NCBI RefSeq assembly: GCF_000265425.1
Contig: NC_018014.1
Location: 4,836,001 to 4,900,000 of the forward strand
Reading direction: 5' to 3'
Source of the DNA: Terriglobus roseus DSM 18391
GTDB lineage: Bacteria; Acidobacteriota; Terriglobia; Terriglobales; Acidobacteriaceae
Length of the DNA: 64,000 bases
A program made the translations under genes and the position numbers. The notes below the pieces were generated by a model. It saw only the letters and a list, made by a program, of their open reading frames with translations. It ran no database searches and had not been told where the DNA came from. Positions 44,435 through 52,336 of the stretch are shown here, in pieces. Within the stretch, counting starts at the first letter, position 1. Each line of letters starts with the position of its first letter.

Positions 44435-44629
44435 TTACGAGGCGAGGCCGAGGATCGGGCCGTTGCCGATGTTGATCAAGATACCGTCCAATGTGCCGGT
44501 CTGTCCGTTGGCTGCGTCACGCATGTGCGCGATCTGGATTTCGGGTTTTGCCCACGCACGGCGGGTCGCCTGGGTGTGATCCTGCGCGCGCTGCGTGTGG
44601 CCTTTGGAAAGATTGCTGTTGAGATACAC
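44435..44629 (-). CDS. small peptide, RiPP-precursor-like
   Basis: The frame encodes 64 residues from a GTG at 44629 with AGGTG nearby. The N-terminus is polar (NSNLSKGHTQRAQDHTQ), then RRAWAKPEIQIAHMRDAANGQTG, then a hydrophobic C-terminus (LDGILINIGNGPILGLAS). The WxKPEI motif resembles the YxxP leader recognised by RRE domains in lasso-peptide and related precursors, and the tail could be a core. No maturase, RRE or transporter lies in the window, so this may be an orphan or not a RiPP. It is monocistronic. Confidence 0.45.
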   Translation of the reverse strand: MYLNSNLSKGHTQRAQDHTQATRRAWAKPEIQIAHMRDAANGQTGTLDGILINIGNGPILGLAS

Positions 44630-44782
44630 GTGGCACCTACTCTCAGTCGTGGGTTTAGGGCTTTTTGGCCCATTTCCGCTATCTTGACTGAGATTTCAGC
44701 GTCAGAATCCGCCGCGCCGGTGCCGCGAAACGATTAAGTTCTGCTTTGATATCATTTCGCGAATTCGAGGAAATTTTGAGTT

Positions 44783-44815
44783 CGAAAAGGACCTTGGCGG
44801 CGGCTATCGGTCCTT
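44783..44815 (-). terminator. terminator of the two exported-protein genes
   Basis: AAGGACC (44787-44793) pairs with GGTCCTT (44809-44815) and overlaps the stop of the gene at 44804. On the minus strand TTTTCG follows. Confidence 0.75.
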
Positions 44816-45361
44816 CCGCAGAACGACATGTTTGCTGATGAGCCGGGCCTGCGGGTAGAGATATCCGGCATCGGCCAGAGCGCGGCGCTGGTCAGGTTCG
44901 AGGACGGGTGGGGTGTACTCGGCGAAGAGGTCGTAGGTACCGGCGCCCTGATTTTCGTAGTGCATGCGGCCGGGGCTGGCGACGCGTTCGAGGTAACCGC
45001 CGGGACGCAGGAGCACCCATGACTTTGCCTGCTTGAGGAAGTCCTGGGTGTACGTGAGGTCTGCCCTGCACCTATGTGTAAGAAGGTCGTCGAGGCCGGG
45101 CAGCTCCGGGGTGTGTTTCTCCACCAGCAGGACAGCACCGCTGGTGGCGCTGGCGCAGCCCAGGGATGGCTCGGGCAGGCGGATGTCTTGCGTACCGATG
45201 TTGCGGAGGATGACGTGGAAGGTGGTGGGGACGCCGCGGACGACATCGCGCGCTTCCAGATTCAGCTCAAGCTCGGCCTTGCCGGCGGGCCTTTTCCCCG
45301 TTTGTGCGGAGATGCTCAGGCTGAGGCCGGCAATTGCGACGATGAAGGTGGCCCGCAACAC
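44804..45361 (-). CDS. exported hypothetical protein
   Basis: The 185-residue product starts with a signal peptide (MLRATFIVAIAGLSLSISAQ). The mature part has KAELELNLEARDVVRGVPTTFHVILRNIGTQDIRLPEPSLGC, a beta-rich block like an Ig-fold or BsuPI-type inhibitor domain, then PGGYLERVASPGRMHYENQGAGTYDLFAEYTPP. I recognise no firm family. Its start shares its last base with the upstream gene's stop, so it is translationally coupled with the LolA/LolB-like gene. Envelope location is inferred. Confidence 0.65.
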   Translation of the reverse strand: MLRATFIVAIAGLSLSISAQTGKRPAGKAELELNLEARDVVRGVPTTFHVILRNIGTQDIRLPEPSLGCASATSGAVLLVEKHTPELPGLDDLLTHRCRADLTYTQDFLKQAKSWVLLRPGGYLERVASPGRMHYENQGAGTYDLFAEYTPPVLEPDQRRALADAGYLYPQARLISKHVVLRKDR

Positions 45362-46206
45362 TAGTAGCTGTGTTTCCCGATGGGCGCGTTGGGTGTGAAG
45401 AGTGCGGGGTCAACCGGCTTGTAGTGCATCTCTTCGACGAAGCGCTGGGCGACCATGTCGCCGTTGGAGTAGCGCGTGGTGACCATGGGCGTGGGGATGC
45501 CATCGATGTCGTGGAAGTCGCTGTACTCCTCGACGTCTTCGTCGAAGTCTTTGTAGGTGGCGTTGCGGAATTTGAAGATACGGCGGAGCGGCAGGTGGGT
45601 GCTGGTCTCCATGTCGACTTCGACCGAGTTGTTGTCCTTGTCGATGAGAGTGATCTGTTCCACCTGGCGGCGCGCGACGACGGCGGTGCCGCCGTAGATG
45701 AGCAGGGTTGCCGGGTCCTTCAGCCAGACGTTCGCAATGGTATCGAGCGAGTACTTGATGCGGCGGAAGTAGTCTTCCTGCTGCGGTTTAGGCAGGGGCT
45801 TCCGGCCCTTGTAGGTGATCTCGACGCCTTCGGTGGTGGTCCATAGCTGGACGATGTCGCGCTTCTTGGTGAGCTCGATGCGGTCTTCCCACTGGTTGTT
45901 GGGGAGGGCGTGGTGGAACTGCAGGAAGTCGCCGACGCCGGTGGGGGCGTTCTTGTAAAAGGACGAGGTGTGGCCCTTGAGAACGTAGTCGCCGCGGTTG
46001 AGCCAGCGGGCGCCACCCAGCGCGCTGTACATGGCGTTGAGTGCGGCGCGGGCCTTGACCTGATCAAGCTCTTCGCCCGGCTTGGGCTGGGTGACGACGA
46101 TGTTCTCTTCGCGCTTGGGTGCCTGGGGCTGCTGGGCGTAGGCAAAGGTGCCTGCGAGCAGGGCCAGGAGCAGCGCGGTCTTCAGGGGTTGAACTCGAGT
46201 GGGCAA
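45361..46206 (-). CDS. exported LolA/LolB-like hypothetical protein
   Basis: The 281 residues start with a signal peptide (PTRVQPLKTALLLALLAGTFAYAQ). The mature part has ARAALNAMYSALGGARWLNRGDYVLKGHTSSFYKN, WEDRIELTKKRDIVQLWTT and VEVDMETSTHLPLRRIFKFRNA, a layout typical of large beta-rich LolA/LolB-like proteins of Acidobacteriota. The TTG at 46206 is my preferred start, with GAGG five bases upstream; ATGs at 46257 and 46326 lie further out and give no signal peptide in the right place. It is divergent from the acetyltransferase gene. Confidence 0.7.
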   Translation of the reverse strand: MPTRVQPLKTALLLALLAGTFAYAQQPQAPKREENIVVTQPKPGEELDQVKARAALNAMYSALGGARWLNRGDYVLKGHTSSFYKNAPTGVGDFLQFHHALPNNQWEDRIELTKKRDIVQLWTTTEGVEITYKGRKPLPKPQQEDYFRRIKYSLDTIANVWLKDPATLLIYGGTAVVARRQVEQITLIDKDNNSVEVDMETSTHLPLRRIFKFRNATYKDFDEDVEEYSDFHDIDGIPTPMVTTRYSNGDMVAQRFVEEMHYKPVDPALFTPNAPIGKHSY

Positions 46207-46294
46207 TCGAACCTCAGTGATACGGTGTTGGACGTACGTCCCAAGCCGAGGGTACATGCCTCCGCGCAGCGATGGCGAGGCATCAGAGTATGTC

Positions 46295-46867
46295 ATGTTC
46301 GAGAGATTGCATCCCGCCGCCCCCACCGAGAAGCAGAAGATGCTGCGCGGTGAACTTTACCAGGCAAAAGACGCCGAGCTGGACGCCGAGCGCATCTGGT
46401 GTCAGGCACAACTGCTGCGCTTGAACTCGACCGACCATAGCGCCGAGCGGACTGCGCTGCTGCGCGTCCTGCTGGGCAGTTTTGGCGCAGGGTCCGAGGT
46501 TCGCAGCACGTTTGCGTGCGACTACGGCTACAACATCCACATGGGTCAGGGCGTCTTCCTGAACTTCAACTGTGTGTTGCTGGACGTGATGCCGATCCAC
46601 ATTGGCGATGGTACGCAGATTGGCCCGGCGGTGCAGATCTATGCAGCAGATCATCCGCGGGATCATGCGACGCGGCTGAGCGGTCTGGAGAATGGCAGGC
46701 CGGTCACGGTCGGGCGGAACTGCTGGATTGGTGGCGGTGCGATCCTGCTGCCGGGCGTTACGGTGGGCGATGACGTGATCATCGGTGCAGGCTCGGTGGT
46801 GACGAAGGATGTCCCGGCGGGGGCCACAGTCGCCGGGAATCCTGCGCGCATTCTTCGCTCGAAGTAG
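46295..46867 (+). CDS. maltose/galactoside O-acetyltransferase-type enzyme
   Basis: The 190-residue protein belongs to the Maa/LacA acetyltransferases that transfer acetyl from acetyl-CoA to sugars. The N-terminal MLRGELYQAKDAELDAERIWCQ helix pair is the Maa domain. The left-handed beta-helix follows with FLNFNCVLLDVMPIHIGDGTQIGP, the active-site His in YAADHPRDH, and GRNCWIGGGAILLPGVTVGDDVIIGAGSVV. The ATG at 46295 starts MFERLHPAAPTEKQKM; further upstream in-frame sequence overlaps the divergent gene. The acceptor sugar is unknown. Confidence 0.9.
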   Translation: MFERLHPAAPTEKQKMLRGELYQAKDAELDAERIWCQAQLLRLNSTDHSAERTALLRVLLGSFGAGSEVRSTFACDYGYNIHMGQGVFLNFNCVLLDVMPIHIGDGTQIGPAVQIYAADHPRDHATRLSGLENGRPVTVGRNCWIGGGAILLPGVTVGDDVIIGAGSVVTKDVPAGATVAGNPARILRSK

Positions 46868-46870
46868 GGA

Positions 46871-47692
46871 CTAGCCGACCAGGACGGCACCGCCGTTGAC
46901 GTTGAAGATCTCGCCAGAGACGAAGCCTGCCCAGGGCGTGCAGAGGAAGAGAATGGGACCGGCGATTTCGTCGGGAGTCGCGACGCGGCCGAGCGGGATG
47001 ACGCGGAAGACGCGGTCGGCCATGGATGGGTCGTCGAGGGTGGCGGCGCTCATCTCCGTGCGGACCCAGCCGGGCGCGACGCAGTTGACGTAGATGCCTT
47101 CGCCCGCGAGTTCGGATGAGAGCCCCTTGGTCATGCTGATGAGCGCGCCCTTGCTGGCGGCGTAGTCGGCGTGGAAGGCCTCGCCGCGCTGGCCGGCGGT
47201 GGAGCTCACGAGAACGATGTGGCCTTTTGCGGCCTTCGTCTGGGACGGGTTCTGCTGCTGCATCTGCGCGACCGAGGCGCGCACGAGGCCGAAGACGCTG
47301 TCGAGATTGATGGAGAGCGTGCCGCGCCACTGGGCGTCGGTCATGCTGCCGATGGGCGCATCATGCGGCGGCCAGATGCCGTGGTTCGCGATCATGCAGT
47401 CGAGACGGCCAAAGTGGGCGACGGCTGCGGCGACCAGGGCGTCGCCGTCGGCGGCGGAGGCAAGTTCCTGCCGGATAGCAAGGCAGACGGATGGCCCGCC
47501 CATCTCTGCCTGGAGGGCGAGCGCCTGCTCTTCTGCGGCGCGGTAGCTGAAGGCCACGCGCGCGCCTGCCTGCCGGAAGAGGCGCACGGTTGCCGCGCCA
47601 ATGCCGCGTGATCCGCCTGTCACCAGGGCGACCTGCCCTGCGAGTGAAAGCACCACGCCGGGTGCCTTGTCCTGAGTATCCATACCGTCCAT
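46871..47692 (-). CDS. SDR-family oxidoreductase
   Basis: This ~273-residue protein is a classical short-chain dehydrogenase. The NAD(P) motif is TGGSRGIG near residues 25-32. NHGIWPP fits the NNAG position loosely. The catalytic Ser is in VLVSSTAG, and YAASK gives the Tyr/Lys pair. The C-terminal FLCTPWAGFVSGEIFNVNGG is typical of the FabG-like subset. Two starts are close together (47692 and 47683); neither has a good ribosome-binding site. It is convergent with the acetyltransferase, with stops three bases apart. Substrate unknown. Confidence 0.88.
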   Translation of the reverse strand: MDGMDTQDKAPGVVLSLAGQVALVTGGSRGIGAATVRLFRQAGARVAFSYRAAEEQALALQAEMGGPSVCLAIRQELASAADGDALVAAAVAHFGRLDCMIANHGIWPPHDAPIGSMTDAQWRGTLSINLDSVFGLVRASVAQMQQQNPSQTKAAKGHIVLVSSTAGQRGEAFHADYAASKGALISMTKGLSSELAGEGIYVNCVAPGWVRTEMSAATLDDPSMADRVFRVIPLGRVATPDEIAGPILFLCTPWAGFVSGEIFNVNGGAVLVG

Positions 47693-47762
47693 GATGCAAC
47701 GAAAGCGGGTGCGCTCAACGCCCGGCTGCGGAGACGGCGCGCTTTGCTGTAGCCTTTTCCTA

Positions 47763-48476
47763 ATGGTGCAAAGCTGTCCCCGCTGTGGCGCAACACTGCC
47801 GGCCGTCGATGACGGTCCGGCTGCATTCTGCGCGCATTGCGGTCTGCCGCAACTTACCGTGTCAGAGCATGCGTTACGCGAGCATGCCGAGACGCTGCCG
47901 AATGCCGCCGGCGGCGCGACAGGCGGACCGTCGGTCGATGCGACCTCGCTGGACTGGCCGGTTGCCCTGCGCATCCTGAGTGTAGCGACGCTGGCGGGTG
48001 TGGTGCCTGCCGCTGCCATTCCAAGTTCTGTGGCGGATGGAACGGTGGGTGGACTTACGCTGCTGCTGGTCCCCATGCTGTCGCTGGCTGCTGTGGCGTT
48101 CTACCAGCGCGCGCGTCCCCTGCGCGAGATGTCCCCGGCCACCGGCACACGCCTGGGCGGTACGCTCGGCCTGATGATGGGCACGCTGGTCGCCGTAATC
48201 ACGGGCATCACGGGGTTCGTTCTGCGGTATCGCTTCCACTCGCATGTGATGGACGACAAGATCAGTGCGGCGTCCGACGCGATGATGAAACAGATCATGG
48301 AGACCTCGCCGCCACCGCCCGAGCTGCTTGGATTTCTGCAGTCACCAGAATTTCACGCAGGAAGTTTCATTGCGGGATACGGCATGACGGTGATGCTGTT
48401 GATCGTTGCCGGATCGGTCTGCGGATGGATTGCCGGGGCGCTTTTCCGCGCGCGGCGGCAGCGCAATCTGAGCTAA
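47763..48476 (+). CDS. zinc-ribbon membrane protein
   Basis: The 237-residue protein begins with a zinc ribbon (MVQSCPRCG, then FCAHCG; Cys5, Cys8, Cys23, Cys26). About four hydrophobic segments follow (around 70-88, 95-115, 132-155 and 205-228), with a charged loop containing HVMDDKISAASDAMMKQ. I recognise no named family. Such short ribbon-plus-membrane proteins are common in acidobacterial genomes. It starts 70 bases from the divergent SDR gene and ends 53 bases before pyrR. Confidence 0.65.
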   Translation: MVQSCPRCGATLPAVDDGPAAFCAHCGLPQLTVSEHALREHAETLPNAAGGATGGPSVDATSLDWPVALRILSVATLAGVVPAAAIPSSVADGTVGGLTLLLVPMLSLAAVAFYQRARPLREMSPATGTRLGGTLGLMMGTLVAVITGITGFVLRYRFHSHVMDDKISAASDAMMKQIMETSPPPPELLGFLQSPEFHAGSFIAGYGMTVMLLIVAGSVCGWIAGALFRARRQRNLS

Positions 48477-48529
48477 CACCCGCCGCAGACTTGCCCTGCG
48501 CTTCGGCCCCCTCGTATCATCAGCGCACG

Positions 48530-49120
48530 ATGAGCGACAACACCAGCCCCGCCGCAGCCGACACCACGAAGCCACGCATCCGCGAAAAGGGCCGACTGAT
48601 GTCCGCGTCCGAGATCGATCGCACGCTGGTACGCCTGGCGCACCAGATCGTGGAGAAGCACGAAGGCAGCGGCAACCTGGGCCTGATCGGCATCAAGCGC
48701 CGTGGCGTGCCGCTGGCCAAGCGCATCGCAAAGATCATCGAAGGCATTGAGAAGCAGCCGGTCGAGACGGGCGTGCTCGACATCTCGTTCTACCGCGACG
48801 ACCTCTCAACCGCAGGCCCCAAGCCGACGGTGCAGGCCGGGGATATCGGGTTCGACATCGCCGGCCGCGACATCGTGCTGATGGATGACGTGCTGTACAC
48901 CGGCCGCACCATCCGCGCCGCACTGGATGCACTCTTCGACCACGGCCGTCCGCGCTCCGTTCGGCTGCTGGTACTGATCGACCGCGGACATCGCGAACTG
49001 CCGATCGAGGCGCAGTTTGTCGGCCGCGTCGTGCCAACCTCCTCGAAGGAGATCATCGAGGTGAAGTTGAACGAGGTGGACGGTACCGACGGCGTTCTGC
49101 TTGTGGAACTGGCGGACTAA
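48530..49120 (+). CDS. pyrR: bifunctional pyrimidine regulator / uracil phosphoribosyltransferase PyrR
   Basis: The 196 residues match PyrR, which binds pyr mRNA in some bacteria and has uracil phosphoribosyltransferase activity. The signature DIVLMDDVLYTGRTIRAALDAL (PRPP-binding loop) and LGLIGIKRRGVPLAKRIA are conserved, together with LVLIDRGHRELPIEAQFVGR near the C-terminus. A ~20-residue polar N-terminal tail is extra. The start is the ATG at 48530. The pyrB-pyrC pair is 3.2 kb downstream on the same strand, with bshA and two leftward genes between, so a shared transcript is unlikely. No PyrR-binding loop was recognised. Confidence 0.94.
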   Translation: MSDNTSPAAADTTKPRIREKGRLMSASEIDRTLVRLAHQIVEKHEGSGNLGLIGIKRRGVPLAKRIAKIIEGIEKQPVETGVLDISFYRDDLSTAGPKPTVQAGDIGFDIAGRDIVLMDDVLYTGRTIRAALDALFDHGRPRSVRLLVLIDRGHRELPIEAQFVGRVVPTSSKEIIEVKLNEVDGTDGVLLVELAD

Positions 49121-49144
49121 CCGGTTGGCAAGCGGAGCATCGCG

Positions 49145-50281
49145 ATGAAGATTGGCATCACCTGCTATCCCACTTACGGCGGCAGCGGCGTGGTCGCGAC
49201 GGAGCTGGGCATTGAGTTGGCAGCGCGCGGCCACCAGGTGCACTTCATCACCTATCAGCAGCCGTTTCGGCTGACAGGCCGCGAGGAAGGCATCTTCTTC
49301 CACGAGGTCGCGGTGACCACCTACCCGCTCTTCCAGTACCCGCCGTACGACCTGGCGCTCGCCAGTCGCATGGCGGAAGTGGCCGAGTTCTACGGTCTCG
49401 ATCTGCTGCATGTGCACTACGCGATCCCACACTCCGTAAGCGCCCTGCTGGCGCGCCAGATGCTGGAAGCCAAGGGCATTCGCCTGCCCTTCATCACCAC
49501 ACTGCACGGCACAGACATCACACTGGTCGGCCAGGATCCCGGCTACCTGCCCATCACGCGATTCGGCATCGAGCAGAGCGACGGCGTCACCAGCATCTCC
49601 GCGCACTTGAAAGAGGAGACAGAACGCTCCTTCGGCATCACCCGCGAGATCGAAGTGATCCGCAACTTCGTAAACTGCGACGTCTACACACCGGATGAGG
49701 CCAAGCGCCGCGAGCTGCGACCGAAGTACGCGCGGGACGACGAGAAGATCCTGATTCACCTGTCGAACTTCCGGCGTGTGAAGCGCGTGGGCGATGTGGT
49801 GGAGACGTTTGCCCGCGTCGCGCGCGCGGTACCCAGCCGGCTGATGCTGATTGGCGACGGCCCCGACCGTTCCATCGCAGAGCATCTCGCGCTGCAGTAC
49901 GGCATCCAGGACCGCATCCACTTTCTGGGCAAGCAGGACAGCGTGCAGGACCTGCTGCCGCTGGGCGACCTGATGCTGATGCCATCGGAGATGGAGAGCT
50001 TCGGCCTCGCCGCTCTCGAAGGCATGGCCTGCCGCGTTCCGTGCATCGCAACCCGCGTCGGCGGCGTGCCGGAGCTGGTGGAAGATGGCGTGAACGGCCT
50101 GCTCTTCGCTGTAGGCGATGTGGAAGCAATGGCCGCGGGCGCGATTCGAATCCTGACCGACGACACGCTGCAGCGGACGATGGCGGAGGCTGCTCGCAAA
50201 ACCGCTCAGGATAAGTTCTGCACGAGCCGCATCATCCCGATGTACGAACGTTATTACGAGCAGGTACTGGCTGCGAAGTAG
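49145..50281 (+). CDS. bshA: BshA-type glycosyltransferase (N-acetylglucosaminyl-malate synthase)
   Basis: BshA links GlcNAc to L-malate, the first step of bacillithiol synthesis, a low-molecular-weight thiol. The 378-residue protein is a GT4-fold transferase with KIGITCYPTYGGSGVVATELGIELAARGHQVHFIT at the N-terminus and ITTLHGTDITLVGQD. The donor-site block MPSEMESFGLAALEGMACRVPCIATRVGGVPEL carries the E-x7-E motif (Glu..Glu). The match to BshA is strong at the N-terminus. No bshB or bshC was seen nearby, so the pathway cannot be confirmed here. It is 24 bases downstream of pyrR. Confidence 0.88.
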   Translation: MKIGITCYPTYGGSGVVATELGIELAARGHQVHFITYQQPFRLTGREEGIFFHEVAVTTYPLFQYPPYDLALASRMAEVAEFYGLDLLHVHYAIPHSVSALLARQMLEAKGIRLPFITTLHGTDITLVGQDPGYLPITRFGIEQSDGVTSISAHLKEETERSFGITREIEVIRNFVNCDVYTPDEAKRRELRPKYARDDEKILIHLSNFRRVKRVGDVVETFARVARAVPSRLMLIGDGPDRSIAEHLALQYGIQDRIHFLGKQDSVQDLLPLGDLMLMPSEMESFGLAALEGMACRVPCIATRVGGVPELVEDGVNGLLFAVGDVEAMAAGAIRILTDDTLQRTMAEAARKTAQDKFCTSRIIPMYERYYEQVLAAK

Positions 50282-50289
50282 CCGCGCTG

Positions 50290-50889
50290 CTATGGCTCGC
50301 GATCGTCGACCAGGAAGCGCAGCGGCAGATCGACTGCTTTCTTGATGCCGATGCGTGGTGTCGTCAGGATGCTCTTCGGGCGATAGCCGTCGTCCAGAAT
50401 CTGCAAATCAGACGATGCGCTCGCCATGTTCTGTCCGTGACTGCTGGCCCGCGTGATCCCCATGGCCTGGCACAATCGGGCCGGTCCACCCGTCAGAGCT
50501 TTTGCAGATGCGTTGGGCTTGAGGTTGCGCAAAGCAGCCATGGTGTCGATGCCTTCCAGCGGAATGATCGCGCGGAACAGGACGCCACCAGGCTCGCCAT
50601 CCGGAAGGCACGACACGTTCATGCAGTAATGCAGGCCATAGATTAGATAAATGTCCGCAAAGCCCGGCGGCCCGAAGAGCACCGCGTTAAACGGTGAGAC
50701 AGCGCGAGCAGCATGTGACGCGGGATCAGCCGCGCCAAGGTAGGCCTCCGTCTCAACGATCCTCCCCGTAAGCCTCTCACCCGCGTAGTGACGAACAAGA
50801 ATCATTCCCAGAAGCTCCTTCGCTACAACCTCAGGGCTGCGGTTGTAGAACGTCTGCGAAAGCAGCTTCGAGTTGTCGGCACGTTTCAT
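50290..50889 (-). CDS. DNA-3-methyladenine glycosylase (AAG/MPG family)
   Basis: The 199 residues belong to the alkyladenine DNA glycosylase (MPG) family that removes alkylated bases. The family signature is RIVETEAYLG (catalytic Glu), followed by VLFGPPGFADIYLIYGLHYCMNV, GEPGGVLFRAIIPLEG and LTGGPARLCQAMGI. It starts at MKRADNSKLLSQTFYN, typical of the bacterial form. It is convergent with bshA, the stops 8 bases apart, with no terminator seen. It sits 24 bases downstream of the M24 peptidase gene on the same strand. Confidence 0.93.
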   Translation of the reverse strand: MKRADNSKLLSQTFYNRSPEVVAKELLGMILVRHYAGERLTGRIVETEAYLGAADPASHAARAVSPFNAVLFGPPGFADIYLIYGLHYCMNVSCLPDGEPGGVLFRAIIPLEGIDTMAALRNLKPNASAKALTGGPARLCQAMGITRASSHGQNMASASSDLQILDDGYRPKSILTTPRIGIKKAVDLPLRFLVDDREP

Positions 50890-50913
50890 CGGGTGACCGG
50901 ATGCAGCACAGTC

Positions 50914-52275
50914 TTATTTCGACCGAATCAGATAGATGCGGTCCTGCAGCGGGAAGAAGGTCTTGTAGCCATCCTTCGTCAGGTACGCGTCGTCCTCGTT
51001 CATCATGTAAATCTTCTGGTTGTTCCACTCAGGCAGCGGCGTCGCCGTATTCAGTTCGATGGAGAGGTACGTGCCCTCCTGCTGGATCTTGTCGTGCGCC
51101 GCACCCGCCTCGGACGAGCGGTAGTCGAGCGCCGCGCCGAGGCCGTGGCCCTGGTCGCCGATGGGATGGCTGTAGACCTTCGCCTCAATCCCCTGCTTTT
51201 TCATCGCGTCCATGATTTCGGCGTAGACTTCGCCCGCCTTGCGGCCCGGCCGCGAGCTCTGTTCCAGCGTGTGCTGCAGCGTGGAGGTGTGCGCAAAGGC
51301 GACCTTCATGCCGGCGGGTACGTCCTTCTCGCCGGGTAACAGCACGTAAGCCATCTTCTGCCAGTCAGTGTTCAGGCCCATGCCGGTGACGCCGAAGTCG
51401 ACGTGCAGCAGATCGCCCGGCTGAATCACCGTCGCCTCAGGCTCGATGGCAAGGAAGCCGCGAGAGGTGCCGACGTCGCGGCCCTTGCGCTGCAGGCGGA
51501 GATCCTGCTGAAACCATGTGGTCACATGGTTGGCGTACATGGCGTCGTAGAGCCAGCGACGCACATCGCCAACGGTAGTCTTGCCCGGCGTGATGACTTC
51601 GTTGGAGAAGGCGCGCTTCGTGATCTCATCCGTCAGACCGACGAGCAGTTTGTAGGTGTCGAACTCATCGGGAATGCGTGTAGCGCAGTACTCCTCGATG
51701 AGGTCCGCTGCGGGGACGAAGTGACTCTCAGCCTCCGGTCCCATGGCCTTGGCGAGGAACTGGTAGGAGTCATGCGTCAGGGATCGCTGTGCGCCACGCT
51801 TTGCGTCGACGGCGAGGGCAATCCGCTTGGGCTTGTACTGCGCGTAGAGCTGCGGCAGAAGCTTGTCCGCAGGGATCGGTTCGTCGGGGTTCTCGAAGAA
51901 GCGTTTGAGATTGTCTTCGGAGTAGCCGGTGATGGCGATCTTGCGCAGCTCGGTGCCGGTGTCGATGAAGACGAAGATGTCGCGGTTGCCGGTGTAAGGG
52001 CGCGGTGGCGCAACGTACTCGGTCAGCGGATCGTTGTGGAACTCCTCATTGACGACCAGCCACATATCGACGTGGTTGCGTCGCATCATGTCGAGCAGCA
52101 GCGCATGGTGCTTCGCCAGCCAGCCCTCACGGATGGCGATCTGCTGCGACCAGCCCGGCAGCCGATAGGTTGCGCTCTCCAGTGGGCGTGCCTGCTGTGC
52201 GGTTGAGACCAATGGGCAGGCTGCAGCGAGGGCAAGGCCGAGGGCCACGGCATGGGTACGCAGGTTGATCGACAT
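50914..52275 (-). CDS. exported M24-family metallopeptidase (Xaa-Pro type)
   Basis: The 453-residue protein has a signal peptide (LRTHAVALGLALAAACPLVSTA). An N-terminal creatinase-like domain holds HALLLDMMRRNHVDMWLVVNEEFHNDPL. The C-terminal pita-bread domain carries the metal ligands: LLHVDFGVTGMGLNTDWQK (both Asp), HPIGDQGHGLG (His), and YLSIELNTATPLPEW (Glu). The insert GVHR-type motifs are weak, so specificity is uncertain; similar proteins are annotated as X-Pro dipeptidases. Exported M24 enzymes are common in Acidobacteriota. It is divergent from pyrB, the gap being 61 bases. Confidence 0.88.
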   Translation of the reverse strand: MSINLRTHAVALGLALAAACPLVSTAQQARPLESATYRLPGWSQQIAIREGWLAKHHALLLDMMRRNHVDMWLVVNEEFHNDPLTEYVAPPRPYTGNRDIFVFIDTGTELRKIAITGYSEDNLKRFFENPDEPIPADKLLPQLYAQYKPKRIALAVDAKRGAQRSLTHDSYQFLAKAMGPEAESHFVPAADLIEEYCATRIPDEFDTYKLLVGLTDEITKRAFSNEVITPGKTTVGDVRRWLYDAMYANHVTTWFQQDLRLQRKGRDVGTSRGFLAIEPEATVIQPGDLLHVDFGVTGMGLNTDWQKMAYVLLPGEKDVPAGMKVAFAHTSTLQHTLEQSSRPGRKAGEVYAEIMDAMKKQGIEAKVYSHPIGDQGHGLGAALDYRSSEAGAAHDKIQQEGTYLSIELNTATPLPEWNNQKIYMMNEDDAYLTKDGYKTFFPLQDRIYLIRSK

Positions 52276-52336
52276 GATCGTTAGTTATACCAACCGGCGC
52301 GCCGGGCTGGCCCTTCCTGCTAACATCGGCAGGAGC

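Noticed and set aside
52276-52336. PyrR-dependent attenuator before pyrB
   Set aside because: The gap is only 61 bases and shared with a divergent gene; no PyrR-binding loop or terminator/antiterminator pair could be drawn.
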